A stretch of DNA of 64,000 bases from Siminovitchia fordii DSM 16014 = CIP 108821 (GCF_000374565.1 NZ_KB894685.1:124001-188000); one strand, 5' to 3'; shown: positions 1 through 9,118, numbered from the stretch's first letter. Made by a program: numbers and translations. The notes: generated from the letters alone by a model not told the origin.

Positions 1-688
1 TTTCATCGGCTGCTTTAAATCCAAGTACATCGTGAATCCAGCCAAATCTCGATTTAGGACCGTAGGCACTCACCTTACCTTCATTTGCCAAAACGATCAA
101 TGCTTTTTTATCGAGGGATTCCGTTTGTTCTTTTATAGTTGAAATCTGTTTGTCTATATCTTCAAGCTCGTTTTTGACTTGGTCTTCCTTGCCAAAAATT
201 TTGCCGATTGTATTCATATTGTCCTTGAAGGAATCAATATAATTGGCGTAATCGGTACCGATATATACTGTAGGCGCAATTTCGGCAAATTGATCATATA
301 ATTCTGCCTGTCGTCCTGAAATAAAGATGACATCCGGCTTTAAATTATGAATGGCTTCAAAGTCAGGTTCTTTTAAACTCCCAACATTGGTATATTCCTT
401 GCCTGCATATTTTTCAAGATAAGCGGGAATAGCAGTCTGCGGTACTCCAGTTACATCAATCCCTAGTTCATCCAAAGTATCAAGTACACCAAAGTCAAAT
501 ACGACGATATTCTTCGGATTTTTCTTGATGGCTGCTTCACCATATTCATGTTTAATCGTAATCTCTTCTGCTTGTTTCTCCGTATCATTCGAGTCTTTTT
601 CACCGGATTGACTCTCTTTTTTCGTCCCGCAAGCCGCAAAAACAAGGGCTGCCATTAAAACCATGACCAATAATGTCCATTTTTTCAT
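1..688 (-). CDS. yclQ: Siderophore ABC transporter substrate-binding lipoprotein, YclQ-like (3' end cut by window)
   Basis: This is the extracellular solute-binding lipoprotein of an iron-siderophore importer. In B. subtilis the YclNOPQ system takes up petrobactin. The reading frame runs off the left edge, so about 229 residues are visible. Translation starts at an ATG (686-688) behind an AAAGGAG ribosome site. The N-terminus is a lipoprotein signal with lipobox LVFAAC, the acylated cysteine being residue 20. A charged Ser/Glu/Lys linker and the start of a periplasmic-binding-protein fold follow. The gene is the last of four on this strand, 21 bp after the ATPase gene, and shares the Fur-controlled promoter far upstream. 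Family and gene order are clear; the exact siderophore is inferred. Confidence 0.88.
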   Translation of the reverse strand, partial: MKKWTLLVMVLMAALVFAACGTKKESQSGEKDSNDTEKQAEEITIKHEYGEAAIKKNPKNIVVFDFGVLDTLDELGIDVTGVPQTAIPAYLEKYAGKEYTNVGSLKEPDFEAIHNLKPDVIFISGRQAELYDQFAEIAPTVYIGTDYANYIDSFKDNMNTIGKIFGKEDQVKNELEDIDKQISTIKEQTESLDKKALIVLANEGKVSAYGPKSRFGWIHDVLGFKAADE

Positions 689-709
689 TTTTAATGAATC
701 TCCTTTGAA

Positions 710-1471
710 CTACGAATTAAAGTACACACAGATTCTGCAATTGTTTAAGTTTTTTATAGGAATATCCATGTCATAGATTTCTTTAAGTGCTTCAGATTGA
801 ATAATGTCCTCCGTCGGTCCGTCTTTAACCACTTTTCCGTTTTTCATCGCAACAATTCTATCCGAGTAAACAGAGGCAAAGTTGATATCATGGAGGACAA
901 TGACGACGGTTTTACCAAGTTCATCTACAAGCCGCCGTAAAATTTTCATGATTTGAACCGAATGTTTCATGTCTAGGTTGTTAAGCGGTTCATCAAGCAG
1001 GATATAGTCTGTGTCCTGGGCGATGACCATGGCAATGAAAGCCCTCTGACGCTGACCGCCTGATAATTCATCGAGATAGGAATCTTGGATATCTGTCAAT
1101 TCCATATACTCGAGCGCCTGGTCCACCATCAGTCGATCGTCTTTAGTCAGCCTGCCTTTTGAATACGGATACCTCCCAAAAGAAACAAGCTCCCTGATTG
1201 TCAGCTTGACGTTTACATAGTTTGACTGCTTTAAAATTGAAACCCTCTTGGAGAGGTCATTGGATTTCATTTTTTTCATATTTTTTTGATCTAGCAGAAC
1301 ATCGCCTGTGTCCGCATCCAGCAGTCTGCTTACCATTGAAAGCAAGGTTGATTTCCCCGCACCGTTCGGCCCTATAAAAGATGTAATTTGGCCGCTGTGT
1401 ATATTTACAGATACATCTTCGACCACTTTATTTTTGCCATATAGTTTGGATAACCCCAAGACTTCAATCAT
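710..1471 (-). CDS. yclP: Siderophore ABC transporter ATP-binding protein, YclP-like
   Basis: This is the 253 aa cytoplasmic ATPase that powers siderophore import through the YclN/YclO channel. The Walker A motif GPNGAGKST is at residues 34-42, the signature LSGGQ at 136-140 and Walker B with LLDEP at about 156-162, all intact. The open frame extends further upstream, but the start chosen is the ATG at 1471. It follows a GGAG site and overlaps the stop of the permease gene by 4 bp, which indicates translational coupling. The gene is third in yclN-yclO-yclP-yclQ. Confidence 0.93.
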   Translation of the reverse strand: MIEVLGLSKLYGKNKVVEDVSVNIHSGQITSFIGPNGAGKSTLLSMVSRLLDADTGDVLLDQKNMKKMKSNDLSKRVSILKQSNYVNVKLTIRELVSFGRYPYSKGRLTKDDRLMVDQALEYMELTDIQDSYLDELSGGQRQRAFIAMVIAQDTDYILLDEPLNNLDMKHSVQIMKILRRLVDELGKTVVIVLHDINFASVYSDRIVAMKNGKVVKDGPTEDIIQSEALKEIYDMDIPIKNLNNCRICVYFNS

Positions 1472-2418
1472 GATGATCGACTCTCCTTCAGCAATAAGTA
1501 AAGAAAATAAACGCCACCGACGAAGTTGATGATTACGCTCAGCGTCGTAGAAAAAGTGAACACCCGCTCTACGGCCCATTGTCCGCCTACAAGGGCGATA
1601 ATACTCAAAAGGATAGCTCCGCTTATGAGAGTGCGGTGCCTATAAGTACGGAAAAACTGATAAGACAGGTTAGCAACAATCAATCCAAAAAAAGTAATCG
1701 GGCCTACGAGCGCCGTTGAAACTGAAATGAGAATGGCAGTCAATACAAGCATCTGCCTTGCTGTTTTATCATAGGGAATCCCCAGGTTTATGGCGGTATC
1801 GCGGCCAAGTGACATAACATCCAGTCTGCTGACAGATCGCCATCCAACTGCAAATACGCATAAGATGGATAGAAGCGAAAGCCATACAAGATCACCGTTT
1901 ACATTATTGAAACTGGCAAACATACGGTCTTGAACAATTAAAAATTCATTTGGATCGATCAAAACCTGTAAAAAGGTACTGATACTTTGAAAAAAAGTAC
2001 CGACGATAATTCCAACTAAAAGCAGGAAATAAATCGATTGCTGGCCTTTTTTAAATAAAAGCCGATATAGCAGCAATGCAAAGATTATCATCGCACCAAC
2101 AGATAAAAGAAAGTTCACCTGTTTATTTACGACTGTTATATGCTCAGATCCTAAAAAGAAAATAAAAAATGTTTGAATGAGCAAATACAGTGAATCCAAT
2201 CCCATTATGCTCGGGGTCAATATGCGATTATGTGTAATAGTCTGAAAAATAACTGTTGCATAGGCAATAGCTGCACCTGTAATAATCATTGCAAGCACTT
2301 TAATTCCCCGGCGGGGCAATGCATAATCGAAGCTTCCATTTAAATCATGGAATAAATAAAGCAGGCAAAGACCCAAGGCGACAAGGAAGAGCATGCCCAT
2401 CTTTACAGAATTACGCAT
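1468..2418 (-). CDS. yclO: Siderophore ABC transporter permease, YclO-like
   Basis: This is a 316 aa polytopic permease of the FecCD family, one half of the membrane channel for ferric-siderophore uptake. Hydrophobic segments run through the whole chain, with the family's conserved glycine-rich GPITFFGLIV region in the C-terminal third. The start is the ATG at 2418 behind AGGAGG. It lies 8 bp inside the end of yclN, so the two permeases are probably translationally coupled. A longer frame exists upstream but lacks a ribosome site. The partner permease is the preceding gene. Confidence 0.92.
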   Translation of the reverse strand: MRNSVKMGMLFLVALGLCLLYLFHDLNGSFDYALPRRGIKVLAMIITGAAIAYATVIFQTITHNRILTPSIMGLDSLYLLIQTFFIFFLGSEHITVVNKQVNFLLSVGAMIIFALLLYRLLFKKGQQSIYFLLLVGIIVGTFFQSISTFLQVLIDPNEFLIVQDRMFASFNNVNGDLVWLSLLSILCVFAVGWRSVSRLDVMSLGRDTAINLGIPYDKTARQMLVLTAILISVSTALVGPITFFGLIVANLSYQFFRTYRHRTLISGAILLSIIALVGGQWAVERVFTFSTTLSVIINFVGGVYFLYLLLKESRSS

Positions 2419-3361
2419 AGGCCTTCCTCCTGAAAAGCAAATATAAGAATATGCCACTGCCGATAATTCCCACCATCAAACTGATAGATATCTCGTAAGG
2501 ATATATGAGAATACGTCCAAGTATGTCGCAAATGAGCAGGAATATTGCTCCGAGCAAAGCTGTATGTGGCAATGTCTTTTGCAGGTGATCGCCTTTGAAA
2601 ATCGATATGATATTCGGAATGATTAAACCGAGAAACGGAATCATTCCCACCGTCAAAACAACTGTCGTTGTAACCAATGCCACTAAAATCAGTCCGATAT
2701 GAACAATTCTTTTATAGGAAAGCCCCAGATTTTTTGCAAAATCCTCTCCCATACCAGCTACAGTGAACCGATTGGCATATAAATATGCCAGTAAAAGGAC
2801 TGGTATACTAATATAAAGTAACTCGTACCGCCCTTTCATGATCATGGAGAAATCCCCTTGCAGCCATGCAGAGATATTTTGGATGACATTTGCACGATAG
2901 GCGAAAAACGTCGTGACTGATGATAATATATTACCGAACATCAGCCCGACCAGTGGAATAAAGATGGCATCCTTGAATTTGATTCGATCAAGAATCTGCA
3001 TGAACAACAGGGATCCCGCAAGGGCAAAGGCGAATGAAACTGCCATTTTTTCCAGCATTGTCGCATTGGCAAACAATAGCATGGAAACAAGAATTCCCAG
3101 TCTTGTTGCATCGAGAGTACCAGCTGTGGTCGGTGATACAAATTTGTTGCGGCTCAACTGCTGCATGATGAGGCCCGCAATACTCATGCCCGCTCCAGCT
3201 AAAATAATCGAAAGCAATCTCGGCAGGCGGCTGATAAGAAATACCTGTGTTTCCTCCGATTTAAAATCCAGCAAATCGAAGGGGGATATGTTGCTTACCC
3301 CTGTAAATAAAGAGAGAATACATAATACCAATAGTATTGGTAACAAATACTTAAGTTTCAC
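2411..3361 (-). CDS. yclN: Siderophore ABC transporter permease, YclN-like
   Basis: This is the 316 aa first permease of the siderophore importer and the first gene of the operon. It is FecCD-type, with many membrane segments and a conserved GMIPFLGLIIPNI stretch near residues 235-250. The start is GTG behind a weak GGTGG site. An ATG 17 bp upstream is out of frame and stops at once. A promoter and a perfect Fur box lie within 100 bp upstream, so the operon should be repressed when iron is plentiful. Confidence 0.92.
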   Translation of the reverse strand: MKLKYLLPILLVLCILSLFTGVSNISPFDLLDFKSEETQVFLISRLPRLLSIILAGAGMSIAGLIMQQLSRNKFVSPTTAGTLDATRLGILVSMLLFANATMLEKMAVSFAFALAGSLLFMQILDRIKFKDAIFIPLVGLMFGNILSSVTTFFAYRANVIQNISAWLQGDFSMIMKGRYELLYISIPVLLLAYLYANRFTVAGMGEDFAKNLGLSYKRIVHIGLILVALVTTTVVLTVGMIPFLGLIIPNIISIFKGDHLQKTLPHTALLGAIFLLICDILGRILIYPYEISISLMVGIIGSGIFLYLLFRRKAYA

Positions 3362-3401
3362 GGATCACCCACCAACATTTTCTATGTATATTCGAGGCGA
3401 A

Positions 3402-3459
3402 TGATAATCATTATCACTTATGCTCTCGTTAATTATAACATTCGTTCCAGAAGAGTCAA
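3402..3459 (-). promoter_or_regulatory. Promoter and perfect Fur box of the yclNOPQ operon
   Basis: On the minus strand TTGACT (3454-3459) and TATAAT (3432-3437) are 16 bp apart and form a good sigma-A promoter. Just downstream, overlapping the expected start of transcription, is TGATAATCATTATCA (3402-3416), an exact 7-1-7 palindrome matching the Bacillus Fur box. Iron-bound Fur should block transcription here. Confidence 0.9.
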
Positions 3460-3862
3460 TGAAATTATTGAGAATTCTTCTCATTTATTTTTTTATATAA
3501 AAAAACAGCCTGCACCACCCTATACATATTAGTAAGGGTGATAACACGACTGGTTTGTTCTGCGTTCGTCCAGCGGTTAGTTCCGCTAGTTGACAGATTC
3601 GGCAGTCTTTCTTTAGAACAATTTGAAAGGTTGCGCACTATTTTACTTGAACCGAAAAAAGCTAATTAATCCGGGAAGTAAATTTTGTACGTCTAATGAC
3701 TATATTAAACTCCAGGCAAAAGGCCTGTCAATCATAAATTATTTTAAAAAGTTTATTACGCATGGCTTAAAGTATCACAATATATGTTCTAGAAGATTCC
3801 ATCAAACAATTAGGTTTTTCTTTTTACTCATTGTATCAGAGTAGACGCTCAAATAGGCACCT
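3460..3862. other. Gene-free stretch between the yclN promoter and the EcsC-family gene
   Basis: This AT-rich stretch of about 400 bp holds no gene I can support. One 73-codon frame on the plus strand (3623-3844) has no convincing ribosome site and no recognisable motifs. A short GCGGTTAGTTCCGC hairpin lies near 3571. I see no mobile-element ends. Confidence 0.5.
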
Positions 3863-4573
3863 TCAAATTTTGTTCAGTAATCGTATCCGATATGCATTCA
3901 TTGCAGTTTCACCTAAATGATCAAGCAAGTTGTAATTCGCATAGGCACCGACAATAGCACCAAACCCTGGAATCAACTGGAACATTTTCACTAAATCAAT
4001 ATAGTCCCTATATTCTTGTTGAAACTCGCGCCAGTCCACGTCAGCAAGTTGCTCCTTCTCCTGCTCCCAATTTTCGATGATGTGGAACGTTTTCTTTCGA
4101 GTATCATCACTGGAGAAAGCTAGTAGGAATACATGAAGAATAAACAGCCTCTCACTGTACTCATTCGTGTCAAAACCATAAATGGCAGCCGCCTCAAATA
4201 GAAATTTCATTTCAATTGATAAAAGCAATGGGAAATCAGCAAACCCTAGTAGAATCCCACCCGCTCCGGTCCCTGCTCCTTCTATGACTGCAGTTTTCCG
4301 GTAAGCGTCCAATTTTTTTAAAACTAGTTCATCCCGCTCGAGCAAAGTCATTTCTGACTGATATTTTTTTGTAAGAAAGTCAGAGCCGATAAGCGTTGCT
4401 TTCACCATATTTTTGATGCTTTCTGTCATGACTTCATGAAACTTTTCCGGGATCAATCCATTTACTTTCGTTTGCGCCTTTTTAGATATCCTATTAATGA
4501 GACTTGAACGCTTGTTTATCTTTCGTGTCCATTTTTGAAGCTCCTCCGTTACTTTTGCTTCGTAGTCGTTCAT
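3863..4573 (-). CDS. EcsC family protein
   Basis: This 236 aa protein belongs to the EcsC family, named after the third gene of the B. subtilis ecs ABC-transporter locus; its biochemical role is not established. The first 120 residues are charged and helical. A glycine-rich segment follows (about 98-112, GAGTGAGGILLG), then a hydrophobic stretch and a second glycine-rich helix (GFGAIVGAYAN) near the C-terminus, typical of the family. It is transcribed alone. Its upstream neighbour on the same strand, the metal ATPase gene, ends in its own terminator. Confidence 0.78.
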   Translation of the reverse strand: MNDYEAKVTEELQKWTRKINKRSSLINRISKKAQTKVNGLIPEKFHEVMTESIKNMVKATLIGSDFLTKKYQSEMTLLERDELVLKKLDAYRKTAVIEGAGTGAGGILLGFADFPLLLSIEMKFLFEAAAIYGFDTNEYSERLFILHVFLLAFSSDDTRKKTFHIIENWEQEKEQLADVDWREFQQEYRDYIDLVKMFQLIPGFGAIVGAYANYNLLDHLGETAMNAYRIRLLNKI

Positions 4574-4654
4574 GATTTACTCATCCTTAAATATTATTTA
4601 TATCATGTATACGAACCAGTCGAAGAATAGTTTCATCATTCATTGCCAAGTAAT

Positions 4655-4683
4655 AGAAGACCGCGTAGTTGCGGTCTTCTTCA
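4655..4683 (-). terminator. Hairpin after the metal-transport ATPase gene
   Basis: GAAGACCGC and GCGGTCTTC form a 9 bp perfect stem with a 6 nt loop, about 10 bp past the ATPase stop. The T-tract is weak on both strands, so the hairpin may act bidirectionally. Confidence 0.6.
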
Positions 4684-4693
4684 CAGTAACAGC

Positions 4694-6613
4694 TTACTTT
4701 AAGAGCCTTAAGCTGTTTAATATGACAAGAATTGTACTTCCCTCATGTCCGATAACACCTAAAGGCAAATCAATCACTTGGGAGAAGTTTGATAAAATCA
4801 ACAAGGCAATTACTGCGATTGAAAAGAAAATATTTTGCTTAATGATTCTGTTCATTCTTTTCGATAGCCGTATCGCTTCAGGTATCCGAAGCAAGTCATT
4901 TTTCATAAGGACCATATCTGCAGTTTCAAGAGCGACATCTGTACCATCCCCGACTGAAATTCCAACATTTGATGTTGCAAGGGCTGGGGCGTCGTTGATT
5001 CCGTCTCCAACCATAGCAACAGTACCATATTTCTCTTGCAATTGTTTAACCTGATCAACTTTCTTTTCCGGTAAACAATCCGCAATAAAGCCCTGTACAT
5101 GGCTCTCTGAGGCGATGACCTGCGCAGTTTTTTCATTATCGCCAGTAAGCATCACGGTGAAAAGACCCTGTTTTTTTAATTGATCGACTGCATCCATAGA
5201 TTCTTTTCTGACCATATCTTTTAATGCAACGACCGCAGCCAATTCATTGTCCTTTTGAATATAGACGATGGTTTTACCTTCATTGGCCAACTCTTTTGCA
5301 CTCTCAACTAAAAACTGGTCAGATTCTTTGATCTCTACAAAATCTTCTTTTCCAATTTTCCAGTTCTCATCGTTTATCGTTGCTTTTAGCCCCCAGCCTG
5401 CGACATCCTCTACCGTTTCCAAGCTGATCAAAGGATGTGTTAATTGCTCTTCAGCGAACTTTACAATTGCATTGGCAAGGGGATGGTTGGAGTGTTTTTC
5501 GATGGAGGCGACTGCAAGAAGTACTTGTTCATAGTTTTTATCTTCACGTGTAATAAAATTTGCCACTTCGGGCTTACCCTTTGTCAATGTTCCGGTTTTA
5601 TCAAAGGCAATTGCTTTTATATCACCCAATTGTTCCAAATGAACTCCGCCTTTATAAAGAACTCCTTTTCTTGCGCCATTGGAAATTGCCGATAATGTTG
5701 CAGGCATTATGGAGGCAACAAGGGCACAAGGAGATGCGACAACCAATAAAATCATTGCCCGATAAAATGTCTCATTCCAAGTCCATCCGAAGATGTAATG
5801 CGGAAGAAACATCATTAAGAAAACAACTGCCAAAACGATTTTGACATATTTCCCTTCAAATTTCTCAATAAAAAGCTGAGATGGAGATTTCTCGCTTTGT
5901 GCTGACTGGACTAGTTCAATGATCTTTTGAAACAGTGATTCATTGCTGGGCTTGGTAATCCTTACCGTGATGGAGCCATTGATATTCATCGTCCCTGCAA
6001 ACACAGGATTGCCGATCCCCTTAGATACCGGGATAGATTCCCCGGTAATTGCAGCCTCATCCAATGTTGTGCTGCCTCTTACAATTTCTCCGTCTGACGG
6101 AATCCTTTCCCCGGGTTTAATGAGAATGGAGTCGCCGACAACAAGCTCCGATACATGGACTCTCTCCTCTCCTGTTTTTGTGATTCGCCATGCTTCCTCC
6201 GGCTGAATTTCCATTAAAGACGAGATTTCTTTATGACTTTTGTTCATTGTATATGTTTCTAATGCTCCGCTCATCGCGAAAATAAAAATCAAGATGGCTC
6301 CTTCGGTCCAGTATCCGATAATAGCTGAACCAATAGCTGCAAGGATCATCAAAAGCTCTACATTCAATTCTTTATGTTTAATGGTCTCTTCCAAGCCTTC
6401 TTTGGCCTTAGCGAAACCTCCGATTATAAATGCAAGCAAGTAAAAAACGACTGACACGCTAGCCGGAGCACTCTTGTCAAGGATCCATCCAAATAAAATG
6501 AACACTCCGCAGACTATAACAGCAATCAGTTCCCCATTGACTCTCAGTTTCTCTAAAAAATCCGTTTTTAAAGGTTCATGATTATTTTCAACTGTTTGAA
6601 CATCCGGATTCAA
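4694..6613 (-). CDS. pfeT: Heavy-metal P1B-type ATPase, PfeT/ZosA-like
   Basis: This 639 aa pump exports a transition metal across the membrane using ATP. B. subtilis PfeT (formerly ZosA, YkvW) is an Fe(II) efflux pump under PerR control. Visible motifs, numbered from the chosen start, are the actuator TGES at about 190-193, the transmembrane metal motif SPC at 294-296, the phosphorylated DKTGT at 338-342 and the hinge GDGINDAPAL. There is no N-terminal CxxC metal-binding domain, as in PfeT. The start is TTG at 6613, six bases after GGGGAGGTG; an in-frame GTG three codons earlier overlaps that ribosome site. PerR-like and Fur-like sites lie upstream. Zinc, cobalt or cadmium specificity cannot be excluded from sequence alone. 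Confidence 0.85.
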   Translation of the reverse strand: MNPDVQTVENNHEPLKTDFLEKLRVNGELIAVIVCGVFILFGWILDKSAPASVSVVFYLLAFIIGGFAKAKEGLEETIKHKELNVELLMILAAIGSAIIGYWTEGAILIFIFAMSGALETYTMNKSHKEISSLMEIQPEEAWRITKTGEERVHVSELVVGDSILIKPGERIPSDGEIVRGSTTLDEAAITGESIPVSKGIGNPVFAGTMNINGSITVRITKPSNESLFQKIIELVQSAQSEKSPSQLFIEKFEGKYVKIVLAVVFLMMFLPHYIFGWTWNETFYRAMILLVVASPCALVASIMPATLSAISNGARKGVLYKGGVHLEQLGDIKAIAFDKTGTLTKGKPEVANFITREDKNYEQVLLAVASIEKHSNHPLANAIVKFAEEQLTHPLISLETVEDVAGWGLKATINDENWKIGKEDFVEIKESDQFLVESAKELANEGKTIVYIQKDNELAAVVALKDMVRKESMDAVDQLKKQGLFTVMLTGDNEKTAQVIASESHVQGFIADCLPEKKVDQVKQLQEKYGTVAMVGDGINDAPALATSNVGISVGDGTDVALETADMVLMKNDLLRIPEAIRLSKRMNRIIKQNIFFSIAVIALLILSNFSQVIDLPLGVIGHEGSTILVILNSLRLLK

Positions 6614-6656
6614 TATTTGCACCTCCCCTGAGTATTTGACGATTACTTCGAGTAAT

Positions 6657-6671
6657 TTATAATAATTATTA
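6657..6671 (-). promoter_or_regulatory. PerR-like box upstream of the metal ATPase gene
   Basis: TTATAATAATTATTA is a 7-1-7 near-palindrome that differs from the Bacillus PerR consensus at one position. It lies about 45 bp upstream of the start codon, where a repressor would block transcription. This matches the known peroxide-responsive control of pfeT in B. subtilis. Confidence 0.7.
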
Positions 6672-6735
6672 TATAGATATCATATTAAAAAAGTTACCAT
6701 CAGTCAACATTTAAATGAGAAATTTTCATACTAAT

Positions 6736-6815
6736 TGAGAATGATTATTAATGTTAACCCCATTATTTATGATTTTAATCGCTGATTTCCTTTTTATTAG
6801 TGATAATTATTATCA
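6736..6815. promoter_or_regulatory. Two Fur-box-like palindromes, one perfect
   Basis: TGATAATTATTATCA (6801-6815) is an exact Fur palindrome. TGAGAATGATTATTA (6736-6750) matches 13 of 15 positions. They lie 120-200 bp upstream of the ATPase start. No gene starts close by on the plus strand, so the perfect box is either a distal site for the ATPase gene or the relic of a lost iron-regulated gene. Confidence 0.7.
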
Positions 6816-7345
6816 ATTGGTAATGCTTATTTTTTACTGAACAAACCAATAAATAGTGCCCTTATGAATAAACAAGCTATCTTTTTCCGGACGAAGTCTG
6901 AACGAAAACCGGATAGTCAATGCAGGAATCTTTTCAACGATGACGGCAGTGCTGGGTGTTCCATAATCAGACTATGAACTGAAGGCACCCCTTTCAACCC
7001 GAGCTACGGAGACGTACTACAAAAAGATAGATTTCTTCACTTGTTAAAACGAAGATGGATGAGACAAGTATGACTGAAAAATGACAATGAATAATTGGAG
7101 TGTGGTAGATTAAAAAATTGACGATTTATTATCGGAGAGGTTTGGTGATAAGATTCCAGATTATGGAGGGTATTCTTTTTCTGAAAACGCCCATTGCAGA
7201 TTAGGCGGCCCCTATGGACAAACGATAGGCTGATACGGTATTGACGGGACCTAAATGCAAATGACTTATGAGCAACAGAGCTGTAAAAACAAAGAGGTAC
7301 TCTGTATATAATTGAGCTTGTTTAGAAGGGACGCCGTATGTTGAA
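6816..7345. other. Gene-free stretch, possibly a decayed gene
   Basis: About 530 bp contains no open frame of useful length on either strand. Short plus-strand stretches read like protein (for example around 6930-7030 and 7155-7225) but are broken by stops, and I could not assign a family. The perfect Fur box at its left edge would suit a lost iron-regulated gene. This is an inference only. Confidence 0.4.
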
Positions 7346-7350
7346 GAACT

Positions 7351-7396
7351 AAATTGCCTGTTGTCTCGTCATGATCGACGAGACAACAGGCAATTT
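7351..7396. terminator. Strong hairpin at the end of mgtE
   Basis: AAATTGCCTGTTGTCTCGTC and its exact complement form a 20 bp stem around a short loop. It begins 2 bp past the mgtE stop. The T-run is longer on the plus strand, but a short TTT follows on the mgtE strand too. Confidence 0.75.
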
Positions 7397-7397
7397 T

Positions 7398-8728
7398 TTA
7401 AATGTTTAATAACAACTTGGCCATCGAGAAATAGATGATTAAGCCTGTACCATCTACAAGTGTGGCGATAAACGGACCGGAAACGACAGCCGGATCAACC
7501 CTTAATTTGTGCAGGATTAATGGCATTACAGCTGCAACAAGGGAAGCCCATATTACAATGCAAATGGCCGTAATGGCTACAACAGATCCGATATCGAAAC
7601 CCACACCGAGAAATTCAGCCCTTATAAAAGCTACAACCCCCATAGATATTCCTAAAAGCAGCCCGGTTGAAACTTCTTTTCTAACCACCTTTAGTATGTC
7701 TTTGAACTCCACTTCTCCTATTGCCATCGCCCGAACCAATGTGGTAACGGTTTGAGTCCCGGAATTCCCCCCGGTTCCGATCAACAATGGGATAAAGAAC
7801 GCCAAAGCAATCACCTGGTCAAGAGTTTCTTCATAATGCCTTAAAACATTTCCCGTATATGCTTCTGCTACAAACAGGATAAGCAGCCAGCCGATTCTTT
7901 TACGAAACAGATCCCAAACAGTGTTTTTGAAATAAGTTTCCTCAAGAGGCTGCTTCCCCCTAACTTTTGAATATCCTCTGTCGCTTCTTCATGTATGACA
8001 TCAATCAAATCATCTACATTAATGATTCCTATCATTCTCTTAGTATTATCCACAACTGGTATAGCCACGAGATCATATCTGGCTAAAATATCTGCAACTT
8101 GTTCTTGATGCTGCTCAGCCAACGCTGAAATAATATCTTTCTTTGCAATCTCTTCAAGTTTAACAGTTGGCTGTGCCAAAATGATTTCTTTAATCGAAAC
8201 GACGCCTGCAAGTTTCCCATGAGTATCTATGACGTAAATATAGGAAACTAAATCTGCATTCTGCCCAACCTTTCGAACATGTTCCAATGTATGTTCGATA
8301 GTCCAATGCTTTCTTGCGCCAATATAGTTAACCGATGCTAGACTTCCGGCTGTGTTAGCTTCATAGGACATTAATATTTTAATTTTGTCCTGATAGTCTC
8401 TCTGTAAATATTCCATCAATATTTCTGCTTGGTATGGATGAATAGCCAGAAACAAGTCAACCACTTTATCGCTGGACATATGATTGAGTAAAGAAATTTT
8501 CACATGATCCTTAACATCGTCCAAAATTCTGTACTGAAACTCAGGCTCCATGTTTTCCATGATCTCCGCTCCTGTTTCAGGAGCTACATTTGAAAAGAAA
8601 TAAATTCGATCTTTAAAGTCTAGAGCTGTGACCATTTCCGCCAGATCATACGGCTGATGTTTGACAACAAACATTTCAAGCTCAAAATTACTTTTGCTAT
8701 TCAGCACTTTACTTAATACTTTTGCCAT
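7398..8728 (-). pseudogene. mgtE: Magnesium transporter MgtE, interrupted by one frameshift
   Basis: MgtE is a homodimeric Mg2+ channel with a cytosolic N domain, paired CBS domains and a C-terminal five-helix membrane domain. Here the first 260 codons (8728 down to about 7950) encode the N and CBS domains in one frame. The membrane domain continues in another frame down to 7398, including the conserved GTGGNSGTQ. The break lies near 7950-7955, where the read GGAAGCAGCCTCTTGAGG would need one extra C to give the family's QPLEET. The total length, with one base restored, is 443 aa, normal for MgtE. The gene starts with ATG behind GGAGGGG and sits below an intact M-box riboswitch. Either it is inactivated or the base is a sequencing error. 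Confidence 0.85.
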
Positions 8729-8744
8729 CTTTCTTCCCCTCCTG

Positions 8745-8879
8745 TTAACGAACTGACGCCAAATATTGAGGGTAAATAATCTTCTGTTTTAGGTGATGAA
8801 GGACGATAAAACGGACATTTACCCTTACTGCGATAACAATCATTGTCCTACTATTGTCCGACTCTTCTTCCATCATCAT
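8745..8879 (-). CDS. Possible leader ORF between the M-box terminator and mgtE
   Basis: A frame of 42 codons (44 if the first of three consecutive ATGs is used) begins directly after a near-perfect ribosome site, AGGGAGGTG. It stops 16 bp before the mgtE start codon, next to the mgtE ribosome site. The predicted peptide has an acidic N-terminus (MEEESD), a hydrophobic-basic core rich in V, I and R, and a basic C-terminus. It lies entirely between the riboswitch terminator and mgtE, so it would be made only when the switch reads through. I recognise no family. The ribosome site and position are seen; expression is inferred. Confidence 0.45.
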   Translation of the reverse strand: MMMEEESDNSRTMIVIAVRVNVRFIVLHHLKQKIIYPQYLASVR

Positions 8880-8892
8880 CACCTCCCTTAAA

Positions 8893-9118
8893 AATCAAAA
8901 AACACCCTCAACGAAAGAGGGTGTTTTTAAACACACAAAAACAAACATGCCTGAATAAGCCTCTATTCGTTGAGCTTTAGCACTATATGGCATAGGATGA
9001 ATGTCATCCAGCTACATTAAAAACCACCTTATGTCGATGGTTCCTGTTGACCCATTGGTGTCTTTAGACGTTTCTGGGCAGCAGCGTATCTCCATATAGG
9101 AGCCTCACCTAACGAGGA
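8893..9118 (-). promoter_or_regulatory. M-box (ykoK) Mg2+ riboswitch with terminator, controlling mgtE
   Basis: Read on the minus strand from 9118, the leader carries the M-box core: GTTAGGTGAGGCTCC, then GATACGCTGCTGCCCAG, AACGTCTAAAGACACC and GGTCAACAGGAACC. This RNA class folds when Mg2+ is high and stops transcription of Mg2+ transporters. The expression platform is a GC-rich terminator hairpin (AACACCCTC/GAGGGTGTT with a T-run, about 8896-8929) upstream of mgtE. A TTGACA-type -35 sequence lies about 50 bp before the aptamer. Confidence 0.95.

Noticed and set aside
3623-3844. A 73-codon plus-strand ORF
   Set aside because: No ribosome site, no recognisable motif and a composition like the surrounding intergenic sequence.
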